Made by a program: the position numbers and the translations under genes. A stretch of 64,000 bases of DNA from Laburnicola sp. R22_1. Its lineage: Eukaryota; Ascomycota; Dothideomycetes; Pleosporales; Didymosphaeriaceae. Shown here piece by piece: positions 10,797 through 22,897 of this stretch; the first letter of the stretch is position 1, and each line of letters starts with the position of its first letter. The stretch is taken from positions 2,418,001-2,482,000 of the forward strand of contig JACONQ010000007.1 in NCBI GenBank assembly GCA_014281115.1, written 5' to 3'. The notes under the pieces are model-generated. The model made no database searches, was not told where the DNA came from, and saw nothing but the letters and a program-made list of their open reading frames with translations.

Positions 10797-12404
10797 CTAT
10801 GCCGGCTGAGCGAATGTGGATCCAATGGGTCCGAACTTGATGTTGGAGTAGATGACGGTAGCACCGGGCGAGTTAGCCTCGACGTCCTCGGGCTTGCCGG
10901 AGTCTGTGCTGCAGGTACCGCGCGCGACACCGGGGATAGACGGGTCCTTATCGGTGGGGTAGGAGGAGTCGAGCCACAGCATGTTGACGGCGTGGTCGTC
11001 CCAGAGGGACATGACGAGGACGTGGCCGCGAGCAAGCGACTCCGCCATCTTTGCGAGGCCGCCGTGGTCCTGGAACGACGTCTTGTCGCCAAAGGCCGAC
11101 TTCTGGGCGTCGCACCATGCATTGGTGATGGAGTTGCCCGTCACGCCGTCGATGGCGGAGTCGGGGTTCTTGAACACTTTGCCGTCTTGGATGTAGAAGC
11201 GCTTGATTTCCGAGAGGGAGGAGCCTGAGCCGATGAATTGCGTGACGACCGTCATCTTCTTGTTGGTGTTGAGCGTCATGTCGGGTCCGTAGAAGTCCTT
11301 GACGCCCATGCGGTAGCTCTGTTGTGGGGTTAGTGGCTGATCAGTCCACTTGATGGGGAGGAACGTACGTTGTAATCGCATCCGTCCTTGTCGCAGACAC
11401 CGCCATAGCGGTTGTCACCATCACCACAGTCGTTGCCCTCGCAAGCAAAGAGACCATCCTTGCTGCAGGGGTGAGGAGTGTAGGCCGTGGAGATGGAGTT
11501 GGCCTCCCAGAGATCCATCTCAGGGCAGCAGGCGCCGAACTTTCCGCTACCAGCGTTCTTGTCGTTCGGGCTGGGCTCCCAACCCTCAGCGTTGGCACCG
11601 CCGGCGATCCACTTGACGTCGTGGGGGCACTGAGCGTCGCAGTAACCTGCCTCGAATAAGCATGCAACCAAGAAAGGATGTCCATCCTGACTTACCAGTT
11701 CCGTACTTGGCACCAGCCTTGTTGTTGCCCTTGCCCATACCACCATTGCCGGGCATCTCCACCGTGTACAGAGCACCGTTCAGGCCACAGGGGAGCTTGG
11801 AGACATCGACATCGAAAGTGAACTCCTTGCCAATCAAGTTGAAGAGCTGGTACTTGCTGTCGCTCTCCATGAGGTAGGTACGAGAGCCGATGTTGGTCGA
11901 GTACGAGCCCTCGGTGACGAACTTCAAGGTAAGGGCGTTGCCGCTGGTGGTGATACCATACGTTCCAGAGTAGTCGGCGCCGTCAATAGCACAGTTCTTC
12001 GCGCACTCTGCGTTTGTCGCACAGGTCGTCGAGTCCCATAGGTTGTCCGTGTAGCAGTTGGTGTATCCGCTGGTGATATGGGTCCAACGCCAGTTGGCGT
12101 CGAGGGTTACGGATCCGGATTTGGTGGTGCAGCTCCTACCACCCGTGCCAGTGCAGGTCTGCCAGCTCATCCTCGGGTGTCTCTCGGTCTGGTTGTAATA
12201 TTAGCATAGTTCTTCGGTAGAGTATCTTGTCTTCGTCCTCGGTAGGCCACAAGCACAGATGCGCCTTCTAGTCGCCTCCGAGGACAGATGCGATTCTCTA
12301 GCACGATTCTCTGGAAGGAAGCTTACCTGCTCCGTGCCAACCTGCTGAGCGCTGGCCGCTCCGAAGAGCGAGAGAGAAGCGAGGGCGAGAGTCCTGTACT
12401 GCAT
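10797..12404 (-). CDS. Secreted GH7 cellobiohydrolase (exo-glucanase), no CBM1
   Basis: GH7 cellobiohydrolases cut cellobiose from cellulose chain ends by a retaining mechanism. Four exons (12404-12327, 12188-11696, 11646-11369, 11318-10797) give 456 aa. A signal peptide covers about residues 1-19 (cleavage after FGAASA), and the mature enzyme starts near QQVGTEQ. The catalytic motif EMDLWEANS places nucleophile E233, D235 and acid/base E238. Paired cysteines and [12 protein letters not shown] fit cellobiohydrolases rather than endoglucanases. The protein stops after the catalytic domain ([12 protein letters not shown]) with no linker or cellulose-binding module. Activity outside the cell on plant cell wall is inferred from the family. 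Confidence 0.94.
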
Positions 12405-12468
12405 CTTGACTGTCGGAGAGAATGATTGTCGGATGGTGAAGAAGTCAGGAGGTTAGGCGGTTACTATC

Positions 12469-12476
12469 TTATATAC
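12469..12476 (-). promoter_or_regulatory. TATA box of the GH7 gene
   Basis: The minus strand reads TATATAAG about 65 bp upstream of the GH7 start codon, the expected place for a strong inducible core promoter. Confidence 0.6.
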
Positions 12477-12669
12477 GCACCTCCCTGTTGCCACCAAATG
12501 CTAGGATCTGGCTATCAAAAGAGATTCCAAGGCCGAGATAATTTTCCTTCCGACGCTATTGGGGAACTACCGCCAATCTCAGGGCATGTACGGCTCTTCG
12601 GACCTTCGCCAGACGGATGCAGTGATGCTCAAATGAAAACGAGATGAGATCTTTCCCTGTGGAGAGAGT

Positions 12670-12709
12670 CTGGGGTATTTCCGGGGATCTGTGCGTTACC
12701 TAACCCCAC
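12670..12709. promoter_or_regulatory. Cluster of three CreA/Cre1-type carbon-repression motifs
   Basis: CTGGGG (12670-12675), CCGGGG (12681-12686) and, on the minus strand, GTGGGG (12709-12704) all fit SYGGRG within 40 bp, about 265-305 bp upstream of the cellulase start. Clustering of such sites is what functional glucose-repressed promoters show; binding is not proven. Confidence 0.5.
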
Positions 12710-15482
12710 ATCCTTGTTTCTAGAAAAGTATCGGTGACCTGATGACCACTGGTGCAGAAGGGACTTGTGTTTGGACACTTTGGATAAAAGGCCTAAGCGA
12801 CGAAATTGATCGCCATCAATCTCGAACAAATACCCTGAAAGACGTGGTCTTCAACCACGAGACCACATAACTTCTTGGTGTCGAAAGCACGGGGCTCTCA
12901 AAATGCTCTGGACGACACTGAATTGTCTAGATATTTTTGCGGCCTAAAAAACGGTATGCTGGTAGCAGAAGCTGTAGTTGTTTTAACATTTTACCGAAGA
13001 TGGACCGGAGAGAACGTCCGCATTCGACAATGATCGCTTCAAGCCCCATTTTTAGTATTATATGTAGATTGGGAGGTGTTTCGAAGCCTGGCTCTATTAT
13101 ACGATGCTGCTGCGCCCCGGACGTCGATATGAGGAAAGATTCCAGAAGATTGATCCAAGTAGGGCGGATATTGTGAAAAGGGCTCGAATGCTTGACCACA
13201 ATGATCTATGGCCGAGTCATATTAGCGAACTGCTGTAGAATGGCATGACCCTGCTCTGAAATATGCTTGTCTTGGCTCTGATGCTCTCAAATCAACAGAC
13301 ATTATTACTGGACCTACCACAACCTCATCGCGTCTGTCCGATAGGCACCTTCCAGATGTCTGTATTCTTGTTTCAGATTACCCGGCGCTAACTTTTTCGA
13401 GGCTACACCGTTGGCGTAGACAAAATCTGGTGGACTTCTGGTGGACGGACAAATCACCACCTTCTCCAGACTGATGAAGGTGTGGTTCACGGACAATAGT
13501 CAAGTCTTAGCGTACTGGGTATTCTTTCTGACGCGGAGCAAACGGGACGAATTCCCCGAGTAAAGTGGGGTGCATCTGCCGTCAGACCTTGGGAGTTCCG
13601 TACATTGAGCGGCTCCAATCCACGCGTCGGGAACTTGAACCTGCACGTTATCAGAAAATGTGCAGGGGATGATAGTAGTTAATAGAAGTAACGATACGGA
13701 ATCCACTCAAAAGAGCGCGCGTGTGCTGTTAGAAGATACAAGCTGTTATCGAAGTGTCTTCCAATACGACTTCCAGCATTCGATGGTGAAATAATTTAGA
13801 CCTTTGTAAACGCTTCGCAGACAGAGAGCGTGTATAAATGTACGCGTTCTTCCTCTCTGTCTCCAGTGATGTTGTCGTCTGATGTGGTCCAGGATTATTT
13901 CAGCCTAATCGCATCGGCTAATTGAAGATCCGACCGAGAATGAGGGCAGGAAATTCGGTACCTATACCCTTATGCAAGAGACGGGCGCTAAGTAAAAGAA
14001 GCCGGTAAATCGTGGTTCTTCCATTTAGGTGGCCGCAATCTGGGCGGAACCACCAAAAGAGCTAGGTTCCGGCTGTATGGTATATATTTCACCCAAGACC
14101 ACCAGAGTAGTTTCCTTTGTCGTTCCGCGCCGGATGGATGCGGTTTTGTTCCCTTTCCGTATGAAAAGTAGTGACCGAAGCGTTTACCAAGCGCCACGCC
14201 TGTAGATGAAGATTTGGTAGAAAGCGCATGGCGTGTTTGTAACATTACCGAGAGATTGTTGGCACGATAGTATTGGCCATACATTCCGACGCGCTGATGG
14301 CGTCCTTTGAAGTTGGTTAGTTGTTCTGCCGGCACTCATTCGAGAAAATGGGGAGAGTCGTGGAACCCCTGTTCCCTCACGGCGGTTAGTCAATATCCAG
14401 CTAATTCGAGTAGTTTTCGGGAGTATACTTAGAAACCTGACATATATAGCCAAGGATGATGTGTAAATGATGATGAGTTGTTCGTGGAAGACGCAGCAGA
14501 CTCAAATCGGAGGTCAGGATAGAAAGGCGCTAAGACGCTATTCCCAAAATGGATAGCACCAAATCTGACCACCTAAATCCTGGGTGCTACGGCTACCACC
14601 GTACCACGTCTCACATCTCACATCTTCCATCACGACTTCAATCGAACTGTGGTCCTAATTTATGTTCTCTTTCGAACAACTCAGAAAACAATGATGATAG
14701 CGAGCAACGTACATGAGTTGACACATTCAAGTATCCGCGCTGACGATATACATAACCCTATTCTTATGTTCTACTCATGTTTCCGCTTGATCTGCACACG
14801 CTCAAGTAAATGGTCGAATTGCGATGAAAAGGTGGTCTAGCTCATGTCATGTTTGGTATGTTTCACCCTTTATTCTATTTTTTTTTTCCGGGGAATTTCT
14901 AGAGATCCTCTACCTGTCTGTGGGTAGTTACACTCACGGCCATGCCGCCAGCATCCTCACACACGTCTTCTGAGAAGTATCAAATCTTCCATTTACCACC
15001 CTGGATTTCAATCTTGGTTCATATTGAATTTATCGCCCAAATCAACGCAAACAACAAGGACAAACCTTTAGCATGACGCCAGGTCTGAGCAAGATAAATC
15101 GATATAGCTTGCGATAGGGACTCTCTACAAATAATGGGCTACGCATAGCTTCATCCGCGCGGTTATCGGTGCAAATTTTTATTCTACTGATATCTACACC
15201 ATTTTCCGTTGCTACGCATATTACTTATCAGTCTGCGCAGAGTGAGATTTCTGTCACCACATAGAAGAGCTGCTTCTATCCAAAACTTTCCCCAACAGTT
15301 CTCTCTTATTGTTCTATTCTCTCAAATTAGTTCTAGTCGCTGCTGCCCAATCAGTCACTCTATTACCACTCCTTCTACATACAGAGTCCGCTGCACCTCC
15401 CTCGTGTTGTCAATTCTCCTACACCCACAACGCTGTTCAAGACGACTAACCCCAGTAAAAGGGCCAGACTGAGCAGTACAGC
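12710..15482. other. Long gene-poor stretch, no supportable gene
   Basis: Nearly 2.8 kb without a gene I can defend. Several minus-strand open frames (12927-13199, 13314-13706, 13988-14335) lack an ATG start or recognisable homology. Base composition is near normal, so this is not RIP-decayed DNA; it may hold an eroded gene, a non-coding RNA or distal regulatory DNA. Confidence 0.4.
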
Positions 15483-17133
15483 ATGCCGCGAGTCAACATG
15501 TGAGTAAAGCACCAAAGTAAAGAATGTAGAGACATGGATATCCTCGGTCTCCACACTCCTAATACAGCACTCACTGTCTACCTCCGCTCTCGCATTAACT
15601 CACGGTAGCTGACAGCTGTTATAGTCTTCTACAGACCCAAAACCACAGCTTGCATTACACCACCTTTCCAGAGCTTCGCAACTATGCTTTAGACAAGGTG
15701 GAAGCAGCCTATGAGTCTCTGCCGTTACACGACACACTTACCTTCGAACTTGTAGACCAAGATGTCCTAGCGTTCTTCCCCAAGAGAGTCAATGTCGCTA
15801 CGGCCCGCCTCGTGCTCGGTCACATAAAGGACACCAGCACGCAGACGCCAGTGTACGCATACATCTGCCGCAAAGAACAGATCAGTCAAGCTCTCCTCCG
15901 TCTAGGCACCAAATTGCTCAAGGTGTCCGATCTAGACAATATCGACTTCCAATCGCCATTCGATGCAGTCTACGACATATATGGCATGACTGACCGCGCT
16001 GGTGATAAGCTTAGCACCTTGGCCGCTTACTACTTCCTTGCAGCAGGGCACGTAAAGGCTATCACGACGCGTAGAGACTTCAAGAATACTTTCGTAGCCT
16101 TGTGCAGGAAGATTCACGTCCCTGTCATAACGTACAGCGCAGCGCTAATCGTGGCGATGCAAGCTCATCACGAAATTCAACAAGAGAACGATCACTTGGA
16201 GGACGGCAGGGGTCTCCCGTTACAGAACACAGCAAAAGATACAAACGCTGGTATGAGCGACAGCCAAGCATGGAACCATACTATCCACCACACCCCAGTA
16301 CCTCCTCTCAAGGCCATCTGTTCGCCTGCAGTCGGTGAAGCCTCGAATCTTACGCCACATGCAGCGCTGCTACCACACTCCAACCAGGACGACCAATCCA
16401 CCGACAAAATATGTGTCATGGAAGGTAACCTTCCCAATCACCATCCCTCCTCGTCAAGTATTCAACTAAAACACAACAGCAGATACCACTCAATCCAGCA
16501 ACCCCCAAAGCAAATCCCCCGTACGTCCCAACCTCACCCCCACACCACCTCCATGCTAACCCCCCAACTCAGAACATCAACGACCTCACCATCTTCGTAA
16601 CCGAGTTCAAAAAACTACAATCCGAAAACGCTCACCTGCACAGAGTCCAAACCACAATCACTAACCTGCCAACCCTCCTCAACCAGTCCCGACGCAAAGA
16701 GCACCAAGCGTCCTCCGAGCTCGAAGAGCTGCGAAACATGCACAAAGCCAGCGCGAACGAGATCGCGCGCTTGCGCAAACAACTCGACGAGCGCGTCGCG
16801 GATGCAGATACCATGCATAAGAAAGTACAGCACGATCTCGGTCGACAAGAAGTGCAGACGCATCTTGCGAAGCTTGCGGAGCGGGAGGCGCGGAAGCAAG
16901 TCGAGGTGCTTGAGGGTGAGAAGCGGGAGTTGGAAAAGCGTCTTGCGAAGGCGAACCTTGGAGGTGCTTCGAAGGACAAGATGGACGCTATGAAGGCTGA
17001 TGTGGAGGGTTTGAAGGTGGAGAACGAGGCTTTGAAGGGTCAAGTAGGGAGCTTGGAGGAGGAGGTGGAGAAGGAGAAGCACAGGTTTGCGGAGTATAAG
17101 CGGAAGATTCGGAACTTGACGATTGGGGCTTGA
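15483..17133 (+). CDS. Hypothetical protein: N-terminal globular domain plus C-terminal coiled coil (paralogue of 43297-44816)
   Basis: I do not recognise a named family. Exons 15483-15499, 15625-16424, 16480-16520 and 16573-17133 give 472 aa. Residues about 10-190 look globular (FPELRNYALDKVEAAYESLP, AVYDIYGMTDRAGDK, AAYYFLAAGH). Residues 200-290 are His/Pro/Ser-rich linker. The last 187 residues form a long Glu/Lys/Leu coiled coil (EVLEGEKRELEKRLAKANL, then VEGLKVENEALKGQVGSLEE). The coil is joined through a tiny 41-nt exon, whose acceptor is a NAGNAG (16477-16482), so a one-residue splice variant is possible. The first exon is only 17 nt and less certain. The gene at 43297 has the same domain order, exon phases and near-equal length. 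Confidence 0.65.
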
Positions 17134-17549
17134 GCGAGGGTGGTGGCGTGGCGGGGAGGTGATGTGTGGGCGAGCACTACGGCTGGATATTCTCATACTA
17201 TATGGGGTGCATTTCCAGATTTGTAATTTTGGATGGGACTTCCATGGCTTCTGTGACGGCTTTGGGGGAGGCCGATCATCAAGGGCTAGATGTGTATACT
17301 CAATTGGCGATTTTCTCAGGATCTGGGCAAATGGATCCATTCTGACATGATCGGAATCTTCATATTTTCATTCATTCATTGTCTCCTAGTGCATCAGACA
17401 GCCCCAAAACGGCCGGCACGGCTCATCCACTAGCACTTCGTAGTTGCAGTTGCGTAGTATATGAAGTTGATAGCTGGTATCCGTAAATCCACGCATGCAG
17501 CCACTATTTCAGAACGCCTGACGCCTGACGCCTGCCTACCCTCCACCAC
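17134..17549. other. Convergent intergenic, no gene seen
   Basis: The 3' flanks of the coiled-coil gene and BUB3 lie here; nothing else is recognised. Confidence 0.4.
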
Positions 17550-18628
17550 CTACTTCTGGTTTTTCTTGCCTTTAGCTTCTGTATCACCGAGTTCGCGGAT
17601 GAAGACCTTGATGACACCATCGGGCACGTCTTCGGAAGCGTCCTCAAACCCAGGGCTAACGCCAACCGCCACGTACTTCCCATCGCTGCTGAAGTCGATT
17701 GTCTGAACACTTGCCGGGAAGCGCTGATACTGCCTGATCCTCCTCTTGTACACAGCATCCCATAGAGCGACTACACCATCCCCTCCTCCGGATGCGAACG
17801 TGCCGTGAATAGGATGGAAGGCTAGTGCGTTCACCGGATACACCACGTCTTGTCCGTCGACTGTCTGGCGGTGGCATTTGAAAGCGTACTTTCGCGACTG
17901 TGACTCCTCGCTGGGATCAAACCATTCGACAGCCACCCTTCCCTCGATGCTTGAACTGGCGTAGCCTGCATCGTTTGGCATACACGATACCGCGCGCGTC
18001 ATGTACTTCATGCTGCTCTCTCTGCTCTGCCACGGCTCCATAGGCACATCGCCACCATCCTGTGCCGCCTTTGATAGCAAGTCCAGCTGGTAGATGTTAA
18101 CCGCGCGATTCGCCATGGCTACAACGAGCCTAGTAGGCGATGCCGAGAGCGAAAAGGCTTTCGAGGGCAGTTTGACGGTCGCGAACTCGCCGGGGTGCGA
18201 AAGGTCGTGCAGATGAAGCGTAGAGTCCCATGACGAGGAAACCAGAAGGTTGTGGGGAGCCGAGTAGAGGACGTTGCGCGCGCCAGCCGTGTGGGTGGAG
18301 AGGACTGTTTGCGCGCCGCTTGCCAGATCGATCCTGCGCACTTCCCAGTCTAGGCCGCAGCTGAAGGCCTCGTTGTCGTCGCGTCCGAAACACACGTCTA
18401 GTACCGGCGCGCGGTGCTCGAACTTCTGGAGGAGCTTGCCGCCGGGCTCGGCGAGCGTGTCGTAGAGGTATACATGCCTATCCCAGGAAGCCACGAGCAG
18501 GCGTGAAGAGGAACCGGACGCGAACTTGACGGATGATATCGGCTCCGTGGAGTTCTGGGCAAGCTCGAACTGGCCTTTCGAGGACATTAGTTGGCTCCAG
18601 CAAAAAGATCATAAGACTTACTGGACAT
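17550..18628 (-). CDS. BUB3: Mitotic spindle-checkpoint WD40 protein Bub3
   Basis: Bub3 binds phosphorylated MELT repeats of KNL1 at kinetochores and brings Bub1 and BubR1/Mad3. Exon 1 is only 7 nt (18628-18622) and exon 2 is 18574-17550, giving 343 aa with the usual fungal start MSSQFELAQ. WD repeats are visible throughout (LLVASWDRHVYLYD, AFSCGLDWEVRRIDL, LLVSSSWDSTLHLHD, TFASGGGDGVVALWD), along with the Bub3/Rae1 signature SSIEGRVAVEWFD. A second in-frame ATG (18587) lies inside the intron's branch-point region and would give a slightly longer MSSKGQFEL form if the intron is kept. It diverges from GPN2 over 187 bp. Identification is firm. Confidence 0.92.
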
Positions 18629-18815
18629 GGTTGCGCTGGGGGTAAACAGTGGTTGCGACTCGAGGAAGGGACCTCCGACACAGCTCCGCAAAACAAACCG
18701 GCCCTTCCTTTTTCCGAACAAGGAAGCTACCCCTCCCGTGCTCCCCGCCCCCGAACCTTTCTCTTTCTTCAACGTCGACGACTGAAAGCTATCTGTTGCA
18801 GTGCTTGGCTAAAAG
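18629..18815. promoter_or_regulatory. Shared divergent promoter of BUB3 and GPN2
   Basis: Only 187 bp separate the two start codons. No TATA box is seen; a CT-rich tract on the plus strand (about 18720-18770) precedes the GPN2 start. Confidence 0.5.
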
Positions 18816-20113
18816 ATGCCGTTCGCACAGCTAGTGATAGGGCCGCCGGGCTCTGGCAAGTCGACGTACTGCGACGGCATGCAGCAGTTCATGACAGCCA
18901 TTGAGCGCAAATGCTCAGTCGTAAACCTCGATCCCGCCAACGATCGCACCTCATACCAGCCGGCTCTGGACATGAGAGAGCTGGTCACGATAGACGAAAT
19001 CATGGAGCAGGAAGCACTAGGGCCGAATGGAGGCATTCTCTATGCGCTGGAGGAGCTGGAACAGAACTTCGACTGGCTAGAAGAGGGCTTGAAGGAGCTC
19101 AGAGGTCCGCAGCCACCCCATGCGCACACATGAGATAACGCAAAGGCTGAGTTGTAGTAGATGATTACATACTATTCGACTGTCCCGGCCAAGTGGAGCT
19201 GTTCACCCATCATTCATCCCTCCGAAACATCTTCTTCCGCCTTCAAAAACTTGGGTACCGAGTATTCTATCACCTTTCTCCGTTGTTGGCTCCCGCTAAC
19301 CCTTGGTAGCTCGTAGTCATCCATCTGACCGATTCTGTCGTACTCTCGAGACCATCGCTATACGTGTCCTCGCTGCTGCTTGCGTTAAGAAGCATGCTAC
19401 AGATGGATCTGCCGCACCTCAACGTCCTGACCAAAATTGACAACTTGCGCAACTACGGAGACCTACCCTTCAATTTGGATTTCTATACAGAGGTGCAAGA
19501 TTTGAACTATCTACTACCACATCTCGATAAGGAGCAGACGTCGGGCATTCCAGGGCCGACAACCGCATCGAAAGTCGCGTCAACCCAAATGGACGTTGAC
19601 GGTGAAGATGACGATGACGAACCAACATCGAAGTTCTCCGCTCTGAACAAGGCTATTGTTGAGCTGGTGGAAGATTTTGCGCTAGTCGGATTCGAAACAT
19701 TGGCCGTCGAAGACAAAAAGAGCATGATGGCACTCCTACGCGCCATCGACCGAGCAGGTGGCTATGCATTTGGAAGCATAGAGGGTGCGAACGACACTGT
19801 CTGGGAAATGGCCATGCGATCGGAAGGCGTAACAATGGACGCGCGAGATGTGCAGGAGAGGTGGCTGGACAGGCGCGACGAATTGGACGAGGAGGAACGG
19901 AAGGAATGGGCGGCTGAGAGCAAGGAGATGGCAGATGCGCCGCAGGAGAATCCACGTGCAGAGCCAACATCCACATCAGCACCAGAAATCCCAACAAAAT
20001 CTAATGCAGCTGCTAGAGGCGACGATGATGACGACGACATGGGGGATCTTGAAGAAATGCGCAAGTTTATGGAGAGCAAGAAGGATGGTGGGGTGAACGT
20101 GGTGAGGAAGTAG
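18816..20113 (+). CDS. GPN2: GPN-loop GTPase 2
   Basis: GPN GTPases help assemble and import RNA polymerases II and III. Exons 18816-19104, 19161-19261 and 19310-20113 give 397 aa. The P-loop GPPGSGKST, the NLDPAND motif, the defining GPN loop GPNGGILYALEEL, the G3 motif FDCPGQVELF and the G4-like TKIDNL are all present. The second junction gives KLGYR-LVVIHLTDS, which only the phase 0 donor at 19262 allows. The C-terminal 90 residues are acidic and low-complexity (DDDDDDMGDLEEM). The downstream half matches Gpn2 better than Gpn1 or Gpn3. Identification is firm. Confidence 0.92.
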
Positions 20114-20656
20114 AGCAGTTCTTAGGAGCATGGGCGGCGTTCAGGTCATAGTGATACCATAGATGGGTGTGCCTTGCATTTCCAAGTCTTCTATGCATTC
20201 TCGAGATATCATCTCCAAAGATGAAGAAGAGATAGTGAAAAAGATTCAGATGTGTTTGATACGTCTCGCACATCCGGAGGTGACAGACGACAAGCAAAGT
20301 GATACAATGAATATCCATCTTCTCATGGAGTCGCTCGGAACGTGTTGAAGATAGTATAATTTCATTCACATGCGCTTTAGTTACCCTAAAGAGTTTATGA
20401 ATACATCCTGTTTTCACTTTTATCTCCACAAAGTCTCCAAGTGGAACAAAAGTTATGTTAGTAGCGCTGCCTGGTGAAATCGAAGGTGAATGCAGCGTTT
20501 GTCCTCTGACGTCGGTCGGTCGTAGCGGTAGGCATTGCTGCTCTGCTCTCGTCGAAGGTGTGAATATAAAAAAACGCAAAACGCAAAACGCAAAACCAAC
20601 ACCCCTCAACCAGCTAAGGCTGCCATCATACTGCAACTCCAGCCGGAGAAAGCAAC
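20114..20656. other. Intergenic, short A-rich tandem near 3' end
   Basis: No gene is seen. At about 20570-20597 the unit AAAACGC repeats three to four times shortly upstream of the CHMP7-like gene. Confidence 0.4.
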
Positions 20657-22302
20657 ATGTTCGATATGCAGCTCAAAGAGGTGTCGCATAAGCGGAAGCG
20701 GGGCTTTATCCGAGACAAGGATATCCCTGCGGCGACTCTAGCTGAGCTCAACCTGCCCAAACGATTGTTCACGAGTCCGCAGAAGACGCGCGTTAGATTC
20801 GTTCCTCGCCACGAGCCCGACATGACTGAGCTCGTCGAGTATATCTACACTCACGAGGAAGCTTTCAAGAAGTATAGCATCCCTTTCTCTTTCCTGTCCT
20901 AGATACGATGACGTATAGCTAACCGAATTGCAGTCGCGGCCGCATTGCGTCCCTCTATGCGGACTTCCGGTCCCAGCAAAACACCAACCCTGAAGGCTAC
21001 TCGGCGAACCTAGACGCATGGAAGAAAGCTCTTACTCATGCCGCACGCGCTGGTGCCGTTCCCAGTCCAGGCGCTACGCGCAACTTCCTCGTTCTTGATA
21101 CTGGTGGCGAGCTCGCACGGGCACTGCAACACAAGGACTACGGCTTGCCGACGTGTCTGCGAGATGTACTGCAGGATGCGACGAAGAACAAGCAGTTTGT
21201 TCCTATGAAGGACTGGAAGACTTCAACGGTATCTATCTACAAGAAGTCATGGCTACCGACCCTACCACCAATACCGACAACCCGCGATGTCTTGTCGTGG
21301 ACCTACAAGAGCATCTTCGGCCCAGGCAACGAGCTGCCAGCGGGACAATTTGTGATAGTTGCAAACGTGGAGGCCGCGGCAGAGGAAATCCTGAGACAGG
21401 TTAGGAGCCAGCCACATACCTCAACCGCAGACCGGGTACTCTCACGGTCGGCCTTCTCGAAACGTTTCGCGAAGGCGCTCAACCACACTGTCCCAATGAC
21501 CGCAGTTGATATGGAAGCCCTTCTTGTACACATGGCTCGCGACAAGCAAGCGATATCCGTTAGTGGGAAGACCGTCAAGTTCAAAGCTGAGACGGAAGAC
21601 GCACCATCGCCAATCACGAAAGAGGACGAGACAATGGCTCATCTGCGAGACACTGCCGATAGAGTGAAAGCGAGACTAGTCCTCCTCCAAGCTGATGCCA
21701 CGAAATGCGACCTTGCAGCCAGAGAAGCTGTGAAGCTCAACCAGATCACCCGTGCCAAGACCTCCCTGCGCGCAAAGAAGATGGCCGAGTCTGCGCTCGC
21801 GCATCATACTGACCTATCCCTCCAACTTGAAGAGACCTACATCAAACTACAGGAAGCTGCAGACCGGGTCGATACTGTGGCCGCCATGGAGGCTGGTGCA
21901 GAGGCAATGCGCGTCCTCAATAACAAGGTCGGCGGTGCCGAGGGTGTGCAGAAAGTGATGGACTCTGTGAACGAAGAGATGACGACCGTGGATGAGATTA
22001 CGAACATCATCAACGAGTCGGCCACTCCTGTCGATGAGGATGAGATTGACGATGAGTTCGAAGCGCTGGAGAGGGCCGAGAAAGAGAAGAAGGAAGCTCT
22101 GGAGAAGGCCGAGAAAGAGAGGAAGGAGAGAGAAGAGGCGGTTCGGACTGCAACCCTGCTCACCGAGCTTCCGGCATCTAAGAAGGCGCGGACAGAGACT
22201 GAGCCTGTGGACGACGAGAGTGTCGACGAGACGTCTCAGGAGATGTTGAATCTCTCGTTCGAAGCCAAGAACGAGGAGAAGAGCGTTCCCATAGCCGCGT
22301 AG
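20657..22302 (+). CDS. CHM7: CHMP7/Chm7-like ESCRT-III family protein (SNF7 domain)
   Basis: Chm7/CHMP7 recruits ESCRT-III to the nuclear envelope for sealing and pore surveillance. Exons 20657-20871 and 20934-22302 give 527 aa. The N-terminal half is the winged-helix-like part (RIASLYADFRSQQNTNPEGY, then SWLPTLPPIPTTRDVLSW). The C-terminal half is a Snf7-type helical bundle starting near ETMAHLRDTADRVKARLVLL and including TRAKTSLRAKKMAESALAHH. A MIM-like stretch (about DEIDDEFEALER) follows and then a Glu/Lys-rich tail. The intron donor GTATAG is slightly unusual but restores FKN-RGRIASLY in frame. The family is firm; Chm7 rather than another Snf7 member rests on the long N-terminus. Confidence 0.85.
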
Positions 22303-22897
22303 GCTCTTCATGGTCCGCATTTGACATGCATGGGTGGATGAGATGTCTGTGTATATGGGGATTGAGCAAGATCACGCATAAACATTACGAGTACACGACT
22401 AATACCTGGTTGAGAAGATTACAATTGGAATCAAACGAACATTGGGCATGCATTTTACAGATGGAAAGCATATAAGGGCTCTAAATACTGTTACACGCAG
22501 AACGGAGACACCCCTTATGTATGGAATTGATTTCAATGAAGCGCTTGCTATGCGGGAACTCATGGTAGCATATTTCAGAACATGGCGTTGATATCCCACT
22601 AGATAAAGAAAACAGTAATCCTAATTCATACATGTCACTCTCAACATGATTTAAATAAATTTTCTCGAGCGATGACAAGGTGACGTCTTCCGATAGCCAT
22701 GCAGCGTACAGTGCGCCTCCCGACACTCGTGGAGCTAAACCTTCCCAGCACGCCAAGCCACTCAACCCCAACCTAACTCCAAACCCATCACGAAACACCA
22801 CAACCTCCACACACGCACGCCGTCTCCCTTCCTCGGAGCCCGCCACCACCCACATAACTCTACACTCCCGGGCGAACACACATATTCACGGCACTCA
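22303..22897. other. Intergenic, no gene seen
   Basis: This should hold the promoter of the complex I subunit gene. The last 200 bp before 22898 are C-rich. Nothing else is recognised. Confidence 0.35.

Noticed and set aside
12927..13199. 90-codon minus-strand open frame
   Set aside because: No ATG start (GTG) and no homology; probably chance.
13314..13706. Minus-strand frame with a hydrophobic start that looks like a secreted effector with one in-frame stop
   Set aside because: The apparent start is GTG directly after a stop, there is no ATG, and the frame needs a read-through or an unseen intron; not supportable as a gene.
13988..14335. 115-codon minus-strand open frame
   Set aside because: It starts at GTG right after a stop, has no ATG nearby and no recognisable protein features.
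20572..20597. AAAACGC microrepeat as a CRISPR or origin-like array
   Set aside because: Three to four short units in an A-rich leader; ordinary low-complexity DNA in a fungal promoter.
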